In this document: positions 24,913 through 34,400 of the stretch, in pieces | How positions within the stretch are numbered: the first letter of the stretch is position 1 | Layout of the letters: every line of letters starts with the position of its first letter | Origin: Lewinellaceae bacterium | GTDB taxonomy: Bacteria > Bacteroidota > Bacteroidia > Chitinophagales > Saprospiraceae | Reading direction: 5' to 3' | Assembly: GCA_016712415.1 (NCBI GenBank) | Contig: JADJRC010000009.1 | Span: forward strand, 107,001-171,000 | Length of the DNA stretch: 64,000 nt | Notes under the pieces: model-generated | Told to the model about the DNA's origin: nothing | The model's database searches: none | The model's input: only the letters and a program-made list of their open reading frames with translations | Position numbers and translations under genes: made by a program

Positions 24913-26340
24913 ATGATAAAACTCCTTCCACGACTTTTTGCAGCCTGCATTTGCCTCTCCGCCTCTTCCCTGCACGCGCAATCCATGCTCGTCTCAGAGG
25001 GTATTTCGATCCGCAACGACTACGGTTATGAGATCATAGGCCGTTTGCGCGACCGCATTTTGTTGTTTCGCGACAAATACGACGAATTCGAGGTGCAGGC
25101 GTTCGACAGCCAAATGCGCCTGTCGTGGACCCGTGAAATTGACGACCTCCAACAACGCGGCGTCCAGATACTGTCGGTGATCAGCGGTAAAAACGATTTT
25201 TCGATTATCCATAAAGTCCGCCGGCGCAGCCGCGTGGTGCTGCGCGCGCACAAGTACGATCCCGGCGCCAACCTGATCGACAGTATGGTGATCAAGGACT
25301 ACGGCGAACGAATATTCAATCCGCCGGCCTTGGATGTGGTGCGCAGCGAAGACAAAAACTGTTTTGTCGTGTTCAACTCTACGGAGCGCAACAAACTGGA
25401 ACTTACCTGCATCAAACTCGACAAGATGCAGGTGTTGTGGGACAAGACCGTGACGATGGAAGACGACTTCTACGATTCCAATATGAAAGCGATGGCGCTG
25501 AGCAATGCAGGTGAGTTTTTTGTGATCAGTGAAAAAAACAACCGCCGTTCGAAGATAGAGGAGCATGAATATATGGTATTGGGCATCACGGCATCCGGCG
25601 ATCACCTCACGCAGGTGCCTTTGCCCGAATTCCTGACCCGCGATGCGCGCTTTACCTACGACAACCAGCACCATCGCCTGGTGGCAGCCGGTTTGTATTC
25701 CGACAAAAACCGCGACAGGGCAAACGGTGTATTCTTCTTGAAAATGGATGCGGGTGGTACCGCTGCCGTTTCGTACGAGCCGTTCGACGACAAGTTCATT
25801 TCCGTGCTTAAGCGAAAAGACGTGGAAGACGACACAAAAGGTATCTCCGATGCCGAAGTGAAGCAGCTCATCCTTCGTCAGGACGGCGGGGTCTTGCTGG
25901 TCGCCGAGCGCCACCACGAGATACAACGCGGTACTTCCGCCGGGCGTGGATTCTGGCGCGAAGGGCTGCGCATGATCGTGGATTTTTACTACGATGATTT
26001 GTTTGTTATCGCCATTGAACCCACCGGCCAGACACAGTGGAAAACAGTGCTGCATAAAAAGCAGTACTCCCAGGACGACGAAGGCACCTTTTCCTCTTTT
26101 TTTCTGCTGCGCAATACCGACCGGCTGCGTTTTCTTTTCAACGACGAGATCAAATACGAAAATACCTGCAGCGAATATATTATCTCGCCGCTGGGCGATT
26201 TCGACCGCAACAGCCTGATCAATACCGTCGGGCAAAACATGCGGCTCCGGTTTCGCGATGCCCTGCAGATCAGTTCGGCAGAGTGTATCGTGCCCTCCGA
26301 GTTCAGAAACAAACTCAAACTGGTGCTGCTGCGCTTCTAA
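24913..26340 (+). CDS. Secreted hypothetical protein, probably beta-propeller-like
   Basis: A 475-residue protein with a signal peptide (MIKLLPRLFAACICLSASSLHA) and repeated beta-strand patterns such as ILLFRDKYDEFEVQAFDSQM, FVVFNSTERNKLELTCIKLD and MVLGITASGDHLTQVPLPE, about six or seven in all. No enzyme motif is seen. The pattern resembles secreted Bacteroidota proteins of unknown role. It ends 16 bases before recX and could be cotranscribed with it. Confidence 0.75.
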   Translation: MIKLLPRLFAACICLSASSLHAQSMLVSEGISIRNDYGYEIIGRLRDRILLFRDKYDEFEVQAFDSQMRLSWTREIDDLQQRGVQILSVISGKNDFSIIHKVRRRSRVVLRAHKYDPGANLIDSMVIKDYGERIFNPPALDVVRSEDKNCFVVFNSTERNKLELTCIKLDKMQVLWDKTVTMEDDFYDSNMKAMALSNAGEFFVISEKNNRRSKIEEHEYMVLGITASGDHLTQVPLPEFLTRDARFTYDNQHHRLVAAGLYSDKNRDRANGVFFLKMDAGGTAAVSYEPFDDKFISVLKRKDVEDDTKGISDAEVKQLILRQDGGVLLVAERHHEIQRGTSAGRGFWREGLRMIVDFYYDDLFVIAIEPTGQTQWKTVLHKKQYSQDDEGTFSSFFLLRNTDRLRFLFNDEIKYENTCSEYIISPLGDFDRNSLINTVGQNMRLRFRDALQISSAECIVPSEFRNKLKLVLLRF

Positions 26341-26356
26341 CCAACCATACAGGGTT

Positions 26357-26827
26357 ATGGCTTTTCAAAAAACGAAACACCCCGCAAAGCCGGTCACTAC
26401 CGACGAGGCGCTCGCCAAACTGGAATATTTCTGTGCATACCGGGAGCGATGCCCGAAAGAGGTACGCAGCAAATTATCCGAGCTGGGCATTTCGCGCAGC
26501 GATGCGGAGCAAATATTCGAGGTCCTGCAAAGCGATGGTTTTTTTGACGAAGCGCGCTTTGCCGTGGCTTATGCGGGCGGCAAGTTTCGGATCAACCACT
26601 GGGGGCGGGTCCGTATCCGGCAGGAACTGCGGATGCGTGATATCGCACCGGCCATCGTCCAGCGAGCACTCGACTCGATCGACGACGCGGAATACCGGAC
26701 TTGTCTGAAGCAACTGCTGGATAAAAAAAGGCGCCAATACGCAGGCGATGCGCGCGAAAGGGAGAAAACAGCTGCATCGCTGATCCGGGCCGGATTTGAA
26801 CCTGAATTGGTTTTTCAGTATCTTTGA
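26357..26827 (+). CDS. recX: Regulatory protein RecX
   Basis: RecX binds RecA filaments and moderates recombination. The 156-residue protein shows tandem three-helix repeats: EALAKLEYFCAYRERCPKEV, QIFEVLQSDGFFDEARFAVAYAGGKF, WGRVRIRQELRMRDI and a third C-terminal repeat with AGFEPELVFQYL. recA is not adjacent, which is common in Bacteroidota. The start is the ATG at 26357 (MAFQKTK). Confidence 0.92.
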   Translation: MAFQKTKHPAKPVTTDEALAKLEYFCAYRERCPKEVRSKLSELGISRSDAEQIFEVLQSDGFFDEARFAVAYAGGKFRINHWGRVRIRQELRMRDIAPAIVQRALDSIDDAEYRTCLKQLLDKKRRQYAGDAREREKTAASLIRAGFEPELVFQYL

Positions 26828-26976
26828 GAAATAAACGCTGAAATCCAACCGTATTTTGCCAAACAAGTAGCGTCGGAATCCTGACTTTTCCAAAAAATTG
26901 GTAAAACCACCCTCCTGCCGGATCGCTAACTTGTGGAGGCTTTTCCGATTTATTCATTTCAAATCTCTGTTATCGT

Positions 26977-27183
26977 ATGGCAAAAGAAAAACTCAAATTA
27001 AGCGACCTGAAAATTCAGAGCTTCGCTACGTCGTTAGACGGCTCTCAGATGAACAAGTTGAAGGGCGGCTACACCATTAAAGGACGCCGCTATACTTACA
27101 ACACCCGTTGGACCGGTGTAGACATCCGCTCCGAGGAAGTAAGTGCCATTGCAGCGCCTATCGACGCAGGTCAGGGCAGGTAA
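26977..27183 (+). CDS. RiPP-like precursor peptide with pinensin-type leader and GG site
   Basis: A 68-residue peptide. The leader MAKEKLKLSDLKIQSFATSL has the LKL-LK-SF-TSL pattern of Bacteroidota class I lanthipeptide/pinensin leaders and continues to a double glycine at 30-31 (MNKLKGG). The 37-residue core starts YTIKGRRYTYNTRWTG and ends DAGQGR. It contains Thr, Ser, Tyr, Arg and Trp but no cysteine, so it cannot form lanthionine rings. No dehydratase, cyclase, peptidase-transporter or other maturation gene is near. The 150 bases upstream have no clear TAnnTTTG; the downstream neighbour is convergent and ends 6 bases away. Confidence 0.65.
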   Translation: MAKEKLKLSDLKIQSFATSLDGSQMNKLKGGYTIKGRRYTYNTRWTGVDIRSEEVSAIAAPIDAGQGR

Positions 27184-27188
27184 TGCGT

Positions 27189-28734
27189 TCAATCCATCTT
27201 TGTTTCCCGGCTCCATTTTTCCCGTACGACTGCTGCAAACGGCTCGCCCCTGATTTTTGATTCAATCCAGGCATCGAGATCGAACGTTTGCAGCAGCGCT
27301 TTTATGCCGGGCGCCTGCGCTACCTCCTGCAGGTCGTGTTTCATTTTCTGAAAAACAGCCTGTTGTTCCCGCGCTGATATTTGACGCGTCAGTTCGAGGA
27401 TAAAGTGCATAAACCGCCGCTCGAGGTCGTAGAGGCGGTTTTTCTTTTGCAAAAAACGCGTGGCCGAGCGCAGCAGCGATTCCAGCAACAGGTTGTTTCC
27501 CATTTCAAAATGCAGAATAAGCGAGAGGATGCGCGCAAAACTTTGCAGGTCTTCCCGTTCTACCGATCTGGGCTGGTTGAGCCATTCATTCAGGTAGGCG
27601 AGGGCGCCGTCAAAATCGCCGCACCCGAAGCAGATGGTGCAATACTGGAAATAAAAACTCGCGGTTTCGTAGTCGTGCGTATCAAAGCCCGCGGATTCCT
27701 GTACGCAGCGGTCCATTTCCCGGCGTGCCTCCTCAAAATCGCCCATAGTGGAGCACAGGGCAAACTTATTGGAGTAGTATTGCCGGTGTATCTTCCTGCG
27801 GTCGTCTTCGGTAATCGGGTGGAGCGTGCGCATTTTTTCCAGGCACTCCTGCACCTCGTCGAATTTGCGGAGCATGCCGCACGACATGATCAGGTTGCTC
27901 AGCGCTGCGATGTAATCCGACAGGTTTTCCCGGAGGAAATGAGGCTGTGATTCAAGCAGTCCGATCAGTTTTTTACCCGATTCATAAAATTGTTCGTGTT
28001 CCAGTGTGGCATAGTGGTACACATTGAGGGTACGGTAGTACATGATCCTCGACTTGTGCGAATTGGCCAGTGCGGGGTCGTTGAAATAATCCTGGTCGAC
28101 AAGATTCTGCAAATGCGATTTACGGTCGGCGCTGCGTTGCTGGGCCTCGCGTTTGATCGTGGTGTACACCTGGAAAAAAAACTTCCGGTAATCTGTTACG
28201 TTGCGCAGTTGTTCCAGTGCCCGGTCTTCTTCAAACTGCAAATGCTCCAGTTGCTTGTGCAGGTAGTCGATGTCCATCCGGGTGTATGCGATCTGTTTTT
28301 CCCAACGGATAATTTCCAGTTGATGTACGAAACTCTCGTGCTGTTTGGCCAGTTTGGCCGCCTTGTAGAGCAGGTCGCGGCAGTCGTCGTAATGCCCGCG
28401 TTTGTACAGCACAGAAACGCTCTGGAGCAGGTGGTTCAGGCGGTATTCCACCGACTGTTGTTCGTCGAACGATTGAAGGCTTTTCAGCAACAGTTCATAT
28501 AAATAGGCCTTCAGTTCGGAGTATTTTTTGCCCCCTGGGCGGCTGGTTTTTGTAGACCTTTTGTTTCAGGGCTTCTTCGTCGAATACCTCCATGCCTGCA
28601 ATGGCCTCGAACAATTGCTGGTATTTGTTCGCGCCATCCGCCTTATTGTGTGTAAAGAGCCGGAAATATCGCTTTTCAGCCGGCGATAGCGAGCGGATCA
28701 GGCGGTACAATTTGTCGGAAGGCGTTTTTGCCAT
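27189..28734 (-). CDS. Conserved Bacteroidota helical-repeat protein (frameshifted)
   Basis: An N-terminal piece (28734-28495: SDKLYRLIRSLSPAEKRYFRLF) and a long C-terminal piece (to 27189) belong to one protein of about 510 residues. The true junction reads SELKAYLYELLLKSLQSFDEQQ. The frames meet at the T6 and C5 runs 28524-28535, and removing one base restores continuity. The remainder is all alpha, TPR-like (VLYKRGHYDDCRDLLYKAAKLA; FDEVQECLEKMRTL). Cytoplasmic, function unknown; the family is widespread in Bacteroidota as a lone gene. Confidence 0.75.
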
Positions 28735-28826
28735 AGCGCAATTAATTGCTCAAAAGTGTCGGTTTTATGTCACATGACCAAATCAGAACTGGGGTTCAGG
28801 AACCTGACTTTTTGGCGAAAGTTGGA

Positions 28827-28857
28827 TTGGCAGCACTTATGCACACCGGTACTTTTG
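28827..28857 (+). promoter_or_regulatory. Bacteroidetes promoter TTGG-N19-TACTTTTG before the LytTR gene
   Basis: TTGG (28827-28830) and TACTTTTG (28850-28857) are separated by 19 bases, the expected spacing for the -33/-7 pair. The ATG of the LytTR gene lies 58 bases downstream. Confidence 0.6.
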
Positions 28858-28914
28858 TTTCATCAATCAGCAAAAACGCTGCTATTCTTCAACTTTATAT
28901 CAGCAGTCTACACC

Positions 28915-29349
28915 ATGATGAACGCCGTACCACTGCACCATCCCGATGCCGCCGAGCCCAACCGAAGCGCCCGTGCCGTTGTATTCAACCCGGAATACGG
29001 CGTGCCGCGCAAGGTTTCCAAAAAAGTAGTGCTGCCTACAATGGAAGGCTATTGCTTTGAAAAAGTAAAAAATATCAGTTACCTCGAAGCCAGCGGCAAC
29101 TATACCCTGCTGCATTTTACCGATAAGCGGCAGATTCTCGTGTGTCGCACCCTCCGGGAGGTGGAGCAAATGTTGCCGGAAAGATTTTTTACACGTATAC
29201 ACCGCTCCCACTCGGTCAACCTGAAACATATCAAAAGGTACATCCGCGGCAAAGGCGGGCACGTGGTGATGCAAAACGGCGTCAATCTCGTCGTATCTGC
29301 CGGACAGAAAGATTCCTTTATGAACGCATTGAGGCAATATTTTGGTTAA
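28915..29349 (+). CDS. LytTR-family DNA-binding protein without receiver domain
   Basis: A 144-residue regulator. Residues about 45-144 form the LytTR domain: EKVKNISYLEASGNYTLLHF, ILVCRTLREVEQMLPERFF, RIHRSHSVNLKHIKRYIRG and a C-terminal VVSAGQKDSFM. The N-terminal 44 residues (AVPLHHPDAAEPN) are probably disordered, and no CheY-like receiver is present. It binds DNA through beta strands as in AgrA/LytR. The promoter at 28827-28857 supports the start at 28915. No histidine kinase is nearby. Confidence 0.9.
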   Translation: MMNAVPLHHPDAAEPNRSARAVVFNPEYGVPRKVSKKVVLPTMEGYCFEKVKNISYLEASGNYTLLHFTDKRQILVCRTLREVEQMLPERFFTRIHRSHSVNLKHIKRYIRGKGGHVVMQNGVNLVVSAGQKDSFMNALRQYFG

Positions 29350-29642
29350 TATATTACCCCCGAACCCAACCTTTTTACCCCCTCCGTCGTCTATAACCCT
29401 GAACAACACCCGTGTAAAATGCCCCGGAAGCCAGGCAAATAAGCACAACTCCTTTTTGTCTTCTCCCGGCTCCGGCCGGGAGAAGCGGGGAGGAGAACAG
29501 TACGATTGAAACTATAAGCTATGAATACATATACCCCGCCTGCCCCCGAAATTGGCGGGTAAAAAACACACAGTAAGGGTTTGGTTTGGCGCCGGGAGCG
29601 AAAAGTCGCTTCCCGGCGTTACCTTTTGTCGCTGTGCGAACG
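29350..29642. other. Non-coding stretch with two strong hairpins
   Basis: Hairpin 1: arms 29460-29470 and 29475-29485, 11 perfect pairs, TCCG loop. Hairpin 2: arms 29590-29601 and 29606-29618, 12 pairs with one bulge. Both contain the core GCCGGGAG. Neither is followed by a clear T-run, so they are not convincing intrinsic terminators. No gene seen between the LytTR stop and 29643. Confidence 0.65.
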
Positions 29643-30101
29643 CTACGTATCCGGCGTTTTGGCCTCGGGTTCTTCCCGGAGCACCCCGTGAAAGCGCAGC
29701 AGGTGACGGGGCGCCTGTTCATTGTACACACACAGGACCAAGGCGTTGCGGCGACCCTGTCCACCGGGAAATAAAATTTTAACCGGGTTGTGCCGGTATC
29801 CCTGTTCTCCGAACAATTGCAACTGACGCCCGCGCGGTCGTTTGAACAATTTCAGATCTTCCGCCGTTTCGGGCAGCGGAACATCTCCGTAACCTTCCTC
29901 CCGGAGAAACTGTTTCACCATTTCGTAGGTATATGCCAACTTTGCCCCGGCAAAAACGGTTCGGTATTCCCAACCGTCGCTGGAGCCGCCGAGATATACG
30001 GAACCGGCAGGGGGAAACTGCTCCCTGATCGGGACATGCGGCTCCGGAGGCGACTCTGTGCCGCCGGCGTCTTCTTCGAAACCGAATTCGTCGTAGGTCA
30101 T
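29643..30101 (-). CDS. Hypothetical protein with acidic N-terminus
   Basis: A 152-residue cytoplasmic protein I do not recognise. It starts with an acidic, proline-rich segment (MTYDEFGFEEDAGGTESPPE). A globular core follows: VYLGGSSDGWEYRTVFAGAK, YEMVKQFLREEGYGDVPLPE, LKLFKRPRGRQLQLFGEQGY, ALVLCVYNEQAPRHLLRF. The start at 30099-30101 is favoured because a -7 element (TATTTTTG) lies 18 bases upstream. Confidence 0.7.
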   Translation of the reverse strand: MTYDEFGFEEDAGGTESPPEPHVPIREQFPPAGSVYLGGSSDGWEYRTVFAGAKLAYTYEMVKQFLREEGYGDVPLPETAEDLKLFKRPRGRQLQLFGEQGYRHNPVKILFPGGQGRRNALVLCVYNEQAPRHLLRFHGVLREEPEAKTPDT

Positions 30102-30118
30102 TGCTCGGATTGAAACGG

Positions 30119-30126
30119 CAAAAATA
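30119..30126 (-). promoter_or_regulatory. Bacteroidetes -7 element TATTTTTG
   Basis: Matches TAnnTTTG on the minus strand upstream of the 29643-30101 gene. It implies a very short leader before the ATG at 30101. Confidence 0.45.
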
Positions 30127-30202
30127 AGCGGTCTGGTGTTTTGTGTACACGTGATAGCAGCAAAAATAAACAAAAAGTTTTAAACAGAAACAAACAACTC
30201 AT

Positions 30203-31465
30203 ATGACCGCTCACCTCCTTACCATCGGCGACGAAATTCTCATCGGCCAGATTGTCGACACCAATTCAGCCTGGATGAGCCGGGAACTCAACCTGCGTGG
30301 AATGCGGGTCAATGGAAAAAGCAGCGTGGGCGATACACGTGAGGAGATCATTCAGGGTGTGGAACACGCCGCTTCTACGGCCGATGTGGTGATCATGACC
30401 GGCGGCCTGGGGCCCACTAAAGATGACGTCACCAAGAAAACGCTGGCCGGAATGTTTGATTCGGGCATGTCTTTTCACCAGGAAACCTACGACCGTATCG
30501 CGGCCTTTTTCGCCAGGATTGGCCGCGCATTGCCGGCTGCCATGCGCGATCAGGCTACCGTGCCGGACAAGGCGCTCCTGCTTCCGAATAAAGTCGGACA
30601 GGCGCCGGGAATGTGGTTTGAGCGCGACGGCAAGGTATTCATCTCCCTGCCCGGCGTGCCCTTCGAAATGGAGTACCTGATGTCGGCAGAAGTATTACCC
30701 CGCCTTCAGCAACGCTACCCGGCCCAGCCCATCGCCCATCGTACGCTTGCTACGGCAGGAGAGGGGGAAAGCGTTATTGCCAAACGTATAGAGGCGTTTG
30801 AGGACGCCCTGCCGCCGCACATAAAACTGGCCTACCTTCCCTCGCTTGGTCAGGTGCGGCTCCGCTTAACGGGCGTCTGGAACGGCCCGCTGGTCCCTGA
30901 CGCACAGGCCATACTTGAAGCCGAACTCGACGATAAAAAAATGGCGCTGCACGCGCTGATCCCCGATATCGTATATGGCTACGAAGAGGAATCGCTGCAA
31001 CAGGCCGTCGGCAAACTGCTGCTCGATCAAGGCAAGCAACTGGGCACCGCTGAAAGTTGCACCGGCGGGTATGTCGCCCACCTGATCACCACCGTTGCAG
31101 GTTCGTCTGTCTATTTCCCGGGTTCGGTAGTCACCTATTCCTATGAGATGAAAAGCAAATTGCTCGGCGTGAAGCCTGACAGCCTTACCCGTTTCGGGGC
31201 CGTGAGCGAGGAAACGGTACGCGAGATGGCCCTGGGTGCGCTGGATACCCTTGGCGTGGATGTTGCCGTGGCCATATCGGGCATTGCCGGTCCCTCGGGG
31301 GGCACGCCTGAAAAACCCGTCGGCACAGTCTGGATGGCTGTGTGCGACCGCGAGCGAACCGTGGCTGTTAAACATCATTTTGGCCGCGACCGGCTGAAAA
31401 ACATTCAGTTGACTGGCGTGTATGCACTCAATCTGGTGCGCCAGTTCCTGCTGGGGCAGGTGTAG
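30203..31465 (+). CDS. cinA: CinA-family protein (competence/damage-inducible; NMN deamidase domain)
   Basis: A 420-residue protein with the N-terminal MoaB-like COG1058 domain (GDEILIGQIVDTNSAWMSREL, MTGGLGPTKDDVT) and the C-terminal PncC-type amidase (GTAESCTGGYVAHLIT, SGIAGPSGG). The first has ADP-ribose pyrophosphatase and the second nicotinamide-mononucleotide deamidase activity in characterised homologues, so it belongs to NAD recycling. Length is normal. It ends 4 bases before the stop of the convergent nSTAND-WD40 gene. Confidence 0.95.
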   Translation: MTAHLLTIGDEILIGQIVDTNSAWMSRELNLRGMRVNGKSSVGDTREEIIQGVEHAASTADVVIMTGGLGPTKDDVTKKTLAGMFDSGMSFHQETYDRIAAFFARIGRALPAAMRDQATVPDKALLLPNKVGQAPGMWFERDGKVFISLPGVPFEMEYLMSAEVLPRLQQRYPAQPIAHRTLATAGEGESVIAKRIEAFEDALPPHIKLAYLPSLGQVRLRLTGVWNGPLVPDAQAILEAELDDKKMALHALIPDIVYGYEEESLQQAVGKLLLDQGKQLGTAESCTGGYVAHLITTVAGSSVYFPGSVVTYSYEMKSKLLGVKPDSLTRFGAVSEETVREMALGALDTLGVDVAVAISGIAGPSGGTPEKPVGTVWMAVCDRERTVAVKHHFGRDRLKNIQLTGVYALNLVRQFLLGQV

Positions 31466-31469
31466 GCGC

Positions 31470-34400
31470 TTACTTAAGTGCTTTCAGGGCGCGGAGCTGC
31501 TGAATCAGGGTGCTGTCGCCACCGCTTTGCAGGGCAGATTCGTAGAGGCGTATGGCAATAGAACGGTCGGGCGAACTTCGGGCATTTTCCTGATCCTTAC
31601 GGATACGTTGTGCAAACAAATCGGCAAAGGCGGCGATCTGGTAGGGCTCCCCGCTGTTCCGCAGGCGCTCTTCATTGCCACTGCGTATGCTCAGCAAGTC
31701 CTTCAGGCCCCAAAGGTCGAGTTGCGGTCTGGCCAGTGTAGTCAGGCGCCGCTCGCTTTTCATTTTCCGGATGATGGTTTCCGCGTCGATATCCCACACT
31801 TTCACAACGCCTTCATAAGCGCCGGTTGCTACCTGCTTCCCGTCGGGAGAAAAGGCGACTCCCTTGACGGATTTGCTGTGCCCTTCCAGCGTTATGACCG
31901 CTTCGAAGGTTTCGAGGTCCCATATTTTGGCCGTTTTATCATCAGAGCCGGATACCAGTTTTTTACCGTCAGGAGAAAAGGCCACACTGCTGACGGGCGA
32001 GTTGTGCCCTGCGAGGGTGCAAGCGGTTTTGCCACTTTCCATATCCCATATTTTGACCATTTTATCCTTGGAACCTGAGGCGAGCCGCTTACAATCGGAA
32101 GAGAACGACACACAGCTGATGGGGCCGTTGTGGCCTTCAAACTCCCTGGGCGCCTTGCCGGTTTGGAGGTTCCACAGGAATACCGTACCGCCGTCGGAGC
32201 CTGCTGCGAGCCATTTCCCGTCGGGTGAAAATGCCACGCCGCTGAAGATGGTCTCGGGTGCTCCAAGGGTCAGGGTCGCCTTGCCGGTCTCCAGGTTCCA
32301 TACTTTGATCGAGCCGTCGTCCGAACTGCTTGCAAGCGATTTCCCGTCGGGTGAAAATGCCACGCTGTTGACGTAGTCGAGGTGGCCCCGAAGCGTCAGG
32401 ATCAAAACGCCGGTTTCGGCATTCCATATCCTGGCTGTGCTGTCTTCCGAGGCCGTAGCGACCTGCTTTCCATCGTGCGAAAATACCGTGGACAGAACGG
32501 GTTGTTCGTGGCCCTCCAGCACGAGTGCCGGTTTGCCGGTTTCCAGGTTCCATACTTTTTCGGTGCCGTCATCTGCTGCGGAGGCGAGTTTTTTGCCATC
32601 GGGCGAAAAAGCAACGCACCGCACGGCGCCGTCGTGCCCCGTCAGGGTCAGAGCCTCCTGGTCGCTGCGCAGGCTCCATACCTTGGCTGTATTGTCGACC
32701 GACCCTGTTGCCAGTTCTTTGCCGTCGGGCGAAAAGGCCACACTGCTGACATAATTGCTGTGCCCTTTCATGTTTAACCGGAGGTCGCCCGAAGCCAGGT
32801 CCCATAGTTTTGCCGTGTTGTCGTACGACCCCGTAGCGAGGTATTTCCCGTCGGGTGAAAATGCCACACTGCTGATGAAGCCGTTGTGGCCGTCAAAAGT
32901 TTGCGCCTCGCGGGTTTTAAGGTTCCAAACTTTGGCTGTTTTATCGCCCGACCCCGTTGCGAGGAAGTTGTTATCAGGTGAAAATGCGACGCAGTAAACG
33001 ACGTTGTGATGGCCTTCGAACACTTCAATGGCAGTGCCGGTAGCCACATCCCATACTTTGGCTTTTTCGTCATAAGACCCGGTGGCCAGTTTGGTACCGT
33101 CAGGCGAAAATGCGACACTCAGAACGGCATTGTCGTGGGCTTCGATTTTTGATACCGGTTTGCCGGTTTGTGCATCCCAGATGATCAGGAACCTGTCGTG
33201 CGATCCCGTCGCGATACTTTTTCCATCGGGTGAAAAAGCGATGCACGAAACGGAGTTTTCATGCCCTTTTAACTGCATGACGGGCCGACCTGTCGCGAGA
33301 TCCCAGATGACAGCCGTGCTGTCTTCCGAGGCCGTGGCGAGCCGTTTGCCGTCGGGCGAAAAGGCGATGCTTTCAACCGATGCGGTGTGCCCGTTGAGCG
33401 TCAGGATGTTTTTTCCGGCGCCGATGTCCCACACTTTTGCTGTGTTGTCTTCCGAAGCGGTGGCGAGTTTTTTGCCGTCGGGTGAAAAGGCTACAGCCCA
33501 GACGGAGGCATTGTGCCCTTCAAAATCAGCATTCCAGGGCAGGCGGTGGTTGGTGGTATCGGGGTGTTCGTTGTAGTAAAAGGCTTCCGACAGGGCGCGC
33601 AGGGCGTTGCTGTTATCGGCATCAACATATTGCTGGGCGAACTCGGCCAGCCGGAATGCCGCGCTGCGGTCGCCGTCGCGCAGAGCGATCTGGCTTTTAT
33701 AGGCCAGATCATTGGCATAGGCGATGCGTTTGTCGCGTTCCGCGATATTGCGCTGGCGGAACGCATAGAACATGGCTATGATGGAAATGACGGCCAGGGC
33801 CAGCGAATACAGCGTGATCTGCAGCGCGCGCATCCGTTTCTTGCGTTCCAGGGCAAGTTGGGCTTCCCGTTCGGCCTGCTCCTGCCGCATGCGCTCCATG
33901 GCCTCCTGCCGCTCTTCTTCCTGCCGCCTTTCCTTGTATTTGACGAGTATGGGCGGCACGAGCGTATCGTGACTGATCTCGTAGTAGAAGGTCTTGAGCC
34001 GCGGTTCTTTTCTCAACAGCCGCGTTTCAACGAGTTGGTCGAGCAGGCTGCGGTCGTTGCAGACATGCAACAGGTCGTCTTCGGCTACGCTGCGCCGCCG
34101 TTCGGACTCGGTAATGAGGTCTTCTTCAATAATTTTTCGGGCAACGGGCTGCTTTTCGGGTGGCAGGGCGGCAATCTGGTCGGTGTAGAAGTTGCGCAGG
34201 ATCGACTTCAGCCCTTCTTCGTACCCAAACAACGCAGGGGTGACGACAGACGATTTCCGTTTACTGCTTTCGACCTGAATGGCCTGCCCGTCGGGAGCTT
34301 CGACCGCTTCGCCGGTCATGAGCCGTTCGATATACTGACAAAGGATTTGTAGCTGGAACGACTCCACATCTTCCGTTCCGTTTTTCGAAAGATAATTGAT

